The notes beneath the pieces were generated by a model. It was not told the DNA's origin and did not search any database. It was given only the letters and a program-made list of their open reading frames with translations. Below are positions 50,934 through 52,623 of a stretch of DNA of 52,623 bases, piece by piece (position 1 is the stretch's first letter; each line of letters opens with the position of its first letter). A program made the translations under genes and the position numbers. The stretch is from Terriglobia bacterium (GTDB lineage: Bacteria; Acidobacteriota; Terriglobia; Bryobacterales; Bryobacteraceae): positions 1 to 52,623 of the forward strand of contig JAJPJN010000183.1 in NCBI GenBank assembly GCA_021324185.1, in the 5' to 3' direction.

Positions 50934-52623
50934 ATGTTGCTCAGGAAGTACATCTCCCCCGTATGCGATCTCCGAATCGCGATAATCTGTGTCCTGTTCG
51001 CTTCGTCGCCTGCGCCGACCCTTGGCCAGACGCCTGACGATCCGGTCGCCCAAGCCGACCGGCTGGCTGATCAGGGAAACTGGTCCGCTGCCGGGCCGCT
51101 GTACGCTCGTGCCGAAACGGCATTTCATGCAAACGGTGACTTGCGAAACGAAATCTATGCCAAGCTCGGTCGTCTACATCGCGACGAAGAGGCAGGTTCG
51201 TATCGCGCCGTCCGGGCGGAAGCCACACGAATACTGAACAGCCCGATTGTTCAGAACGACCCGGCCTTACAAATCCGCGCGCTTTCACTCATCGGCACTA
51301 TCGATCTCAACCTGAACACAGCAGCCGCACGCGAAGACTGGACTCGCGTCCGAGAGATCGCGGCAAGGATTGGCGACCAGAAGTGGGAGAATCGCGCAAG
51401 AGGCCAGCTCGGCCTCGTTGCCGGTATCAGCGGAAACATTGCCGCTGCGGGCATGGCGCTCTACTCGGCCCTGGCGAAAGCAGAGCAGCTCGGCGATGCG
51501 CCCGCCTATTTGCACTTCGCCACGTGGCTGGCAAATGGCTTGGCAACGAACGGAATGGCCGATCGCGCGCTCGGAATTCTCGACCGAGCCGATGAGTTCG
51601 CAAGAAAGCGCGGCTACGCGGAATTGCCGCTCCAACTCACGATTGCCCGCGTCAGGGCTCTGATGAATCTTCCCGAAGCGCAACGAGAGCGCGGCCTTAC
51701 CGATGCCAGCAAGCTCATTCCCGTTCTCCTCGCCCAAGCCGAACGCGAGCATGTGGCCGGAGCGCAAACCGAACTGCTCAACGCGGCGGGAGAAATTGCC
51801 GCACGGCGCAATGATCTAAACACCGCCGAGAAGTCCTATCTACAGGCGGTGAAGGTGGCCGCCGCCGCTTCGTTACCAAGGGCGGAAGCCGCCGCATACC
51901 TGAATCTCTCTCGGTTCTATCGCTCGACACAGCAGTATGGGAAAGCGTCATCCGCGATTGATCGCGGTATGCGCGCACTTCAGCGCGTCGATGAGGCTTA
52001 CGATCTTCCTGTCTATGTCGCCGAACGCGCGGAGGTTGAAGTGGCTCTGGGAGATGCCCGGAGTGCAGACGCTTCATTCCGTCGGGCCACCAGTCTTGTA
52101 GAAGGACTTCTCATTAACGCGCCCAGTTCGCAGGTCAAGAGCGGCATGATCGCGGCGATGAGCGACATCTACCTCGGACACTTTCGGCTCGCGTGGGAGC
52201 GACTGCACGACGCACCGTACGCATTCCAGATCATCGAAACCGCACGTGGCCGCGCCCTATTGGATTCCATTCGGTACCCTCGCGAGAGTGGCCCCGCGAC
52301 GCCGAAGGAGGTCCAGGCTGAAAACGAGATAGCGCGATTGCAGCGTTCGCTTATGCACGACTCGCTAACACCCGCTCAGACGAGACATACGCTCGATCTG
52401 CTCGACCGAGCGTACATGCAGCTTCGACCTTTCGAATTGGGTAGCCAAAAGGCAATGGCACTGTTGCGGCGCAAGCCCGCCGCTGTTCAGGCGGTGCAAT
52501 CCCAGCTTCGCCCTGAAGAAGCGCTGATCGAATATGTGCTCGACGAACGTGGCTCCCACGCCGTTTTGATTCGGCGCAGCGGCCTCGACATCCGTTCGCT
52601 TCCGCCCCGGTCGCACGTTAGTG
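50934..52623 (+). CDS. TPR-CHAT protein (3' truncated by window)
   Basis: The frame is open from ATG 50934 to the window end, giving 563 residues. A signal peptide-like stretch (residues 13-31, IAIICVLFASSPAPTLG) precedes many TPR-like helical pairs (QADRLADQGNWSAAGPLYARAE; AEKSYLQAVKVAAA; KASSAIDRGMRALQRV). Then comes the junction typical of CHAT proteins, FQIIETARGRALLDSIR, a helical linker and the first CHAT strands (QLRPEEALIEYVLDE, HAVLIRR). The His/Cys catalytic part lies beyond the edge. CHAT domains are caspase-like peptidases, some acting in defence or cell death, though the secreted TPR-CHAT form is abundant in Acidobacteria with unknown role. Confidence 0.88.
   Translation, partial: MLLRKYISPVCDLRIAIICVLFASSPAPTLGQTPDDPVAQADRLADQGNWSAAGPLYARAETAFHANGDLRNEIYAKLGRLHRDEEAGSYRAVRAEATRILNSPIVQNDPALQIRALSLIGTIDLNLNTAAAREDWTRVREIAARIGDQKWENRARGQLGLVAGISGNIAAAGMALYSALAKAEQLGDAPAYLHFATWLANGLATNGMADRALGILDRADEFARKRGYAELPLQLTIARVRALMNLPEAQRERGLTDASKLIPVLLAQAEREHVAGAQTELLNAAGEIAARRNDLNTAEKSYLQAVKVAAAASLPRAEAAAYLNLSRFYRSTQQYGKASSAIDRGMRALQRVDEAYDLPVYVAERAEVEVALGDARSADASFRRATSLVEGLLINAPSSQVKSGMIAAMSDIYLGHFRLAWERLHDAPYAFQIIETARGRALLDSIRYPRESGPATPKEVQAENEIARLQRSLMHDSLTPAQTRHTLDLLDRAYMQLRPFELGSQKAMALLRRKPAAVQAVQSQLRPEEALIEYVLDERGSHAVLIRRSGLDIRSLPPRSHVS

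Noticed and set aside
1-52623. tRNA, rRNA, transposase and integrase genes
   Set aside because: No convincing TpsiC-type arms, rRNA stretches, DDE or tyrosine-recombinase patterns were seen.

Overview
The window is GC-rich (about 60% by eye) and densely packed. Its gene families point to the phylum Acidobacteriota, probably a Solibacter/Bryobacter-like member: a DUF2911 protein, giant BNR/sortilin-like secreted proteins, an S9 peptidase, a TPR-CHAT protein, an ANRANAQ-type hypothetical, and a SecF with an extra domain beside TonB/ExbBD genes. This assignment rests on family recognition, not on a search.

Layout. (1) 1-8734 is a pentose island. An SDR 3' end and a class I xylose-isomerase homologue on + face a tightly coupled - strand arabinose operon: GH51 arabinofuranosidase, SSS symporter, 71-residue membrane protein, fucose/arabinose-isomerase-family enzyme, AraB, AraD. 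Together these would release, import, isomerise, phosphorylate and epimerise L-arabinose to D-xylulose 5-phosphate. (2) 8943-11821 holds an ANRANAQ-type hypothetical, an APC permease and a DUF2911 protein. (3) 11830-19990 is a long + strand block: tgt, yajC, secD, secF, tonB, exbB, exbD, a 39-bp tandem repeat carrying a small coupled ORF, a second exbD and a TPR lipoprotein. It joins protein export to TonB-type energy transduction. (4) 19993-24010 is a - strand operon: xseA, queC, queE, mqnA, then an MqnC/MqnE-like protein that has lost its radical-SAM core. (5) 24142-26411 is glnA facing pheA.

(6) 26412-30254 is accessory in character: a LexA-fold XRE regulator, a small hypothetical, a secreted protein made of nine 16-residue repeats, and two membrane or membrane-anchored hypotheticals. 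A near-palindrome lies upstream of the regulator and a diverged copy lies upstream of the repeat protein. (7) 30259-44173 is mostly household and catabolic: SprT-like metalloprotein, fabH, lytic transglycosylase, thrC, RRM protein, zinc dehydrogenase, BNR protein, proline-racemase-family enzyme, EamA transporter, DUF2809 protein, ogt and an Ada-AlkA fusion. Several neighbouring genes overlap tail to tail. (8) 44265-52623 holds an S9 peptidase, a YciI protein, and a locus where about 310 bp from the 3' end of a RepB-primase-like gene is duplicated on both sides of a secreted zincin-like gene. A TPR-CHAT gene then runs off the right edge.

I saw no rRNA, tRNA, CRISPR array or transposase. The best candidates for something undescribed are the core-less MqnC/E-like protein overlapping mqnA, the 16-residue-repeat secreted protein with its possible regulator, the duplicated RepB-primase 3' ends around cargo, and the 39-bp repeat with a coupled micro-ORF between two exbD genes.
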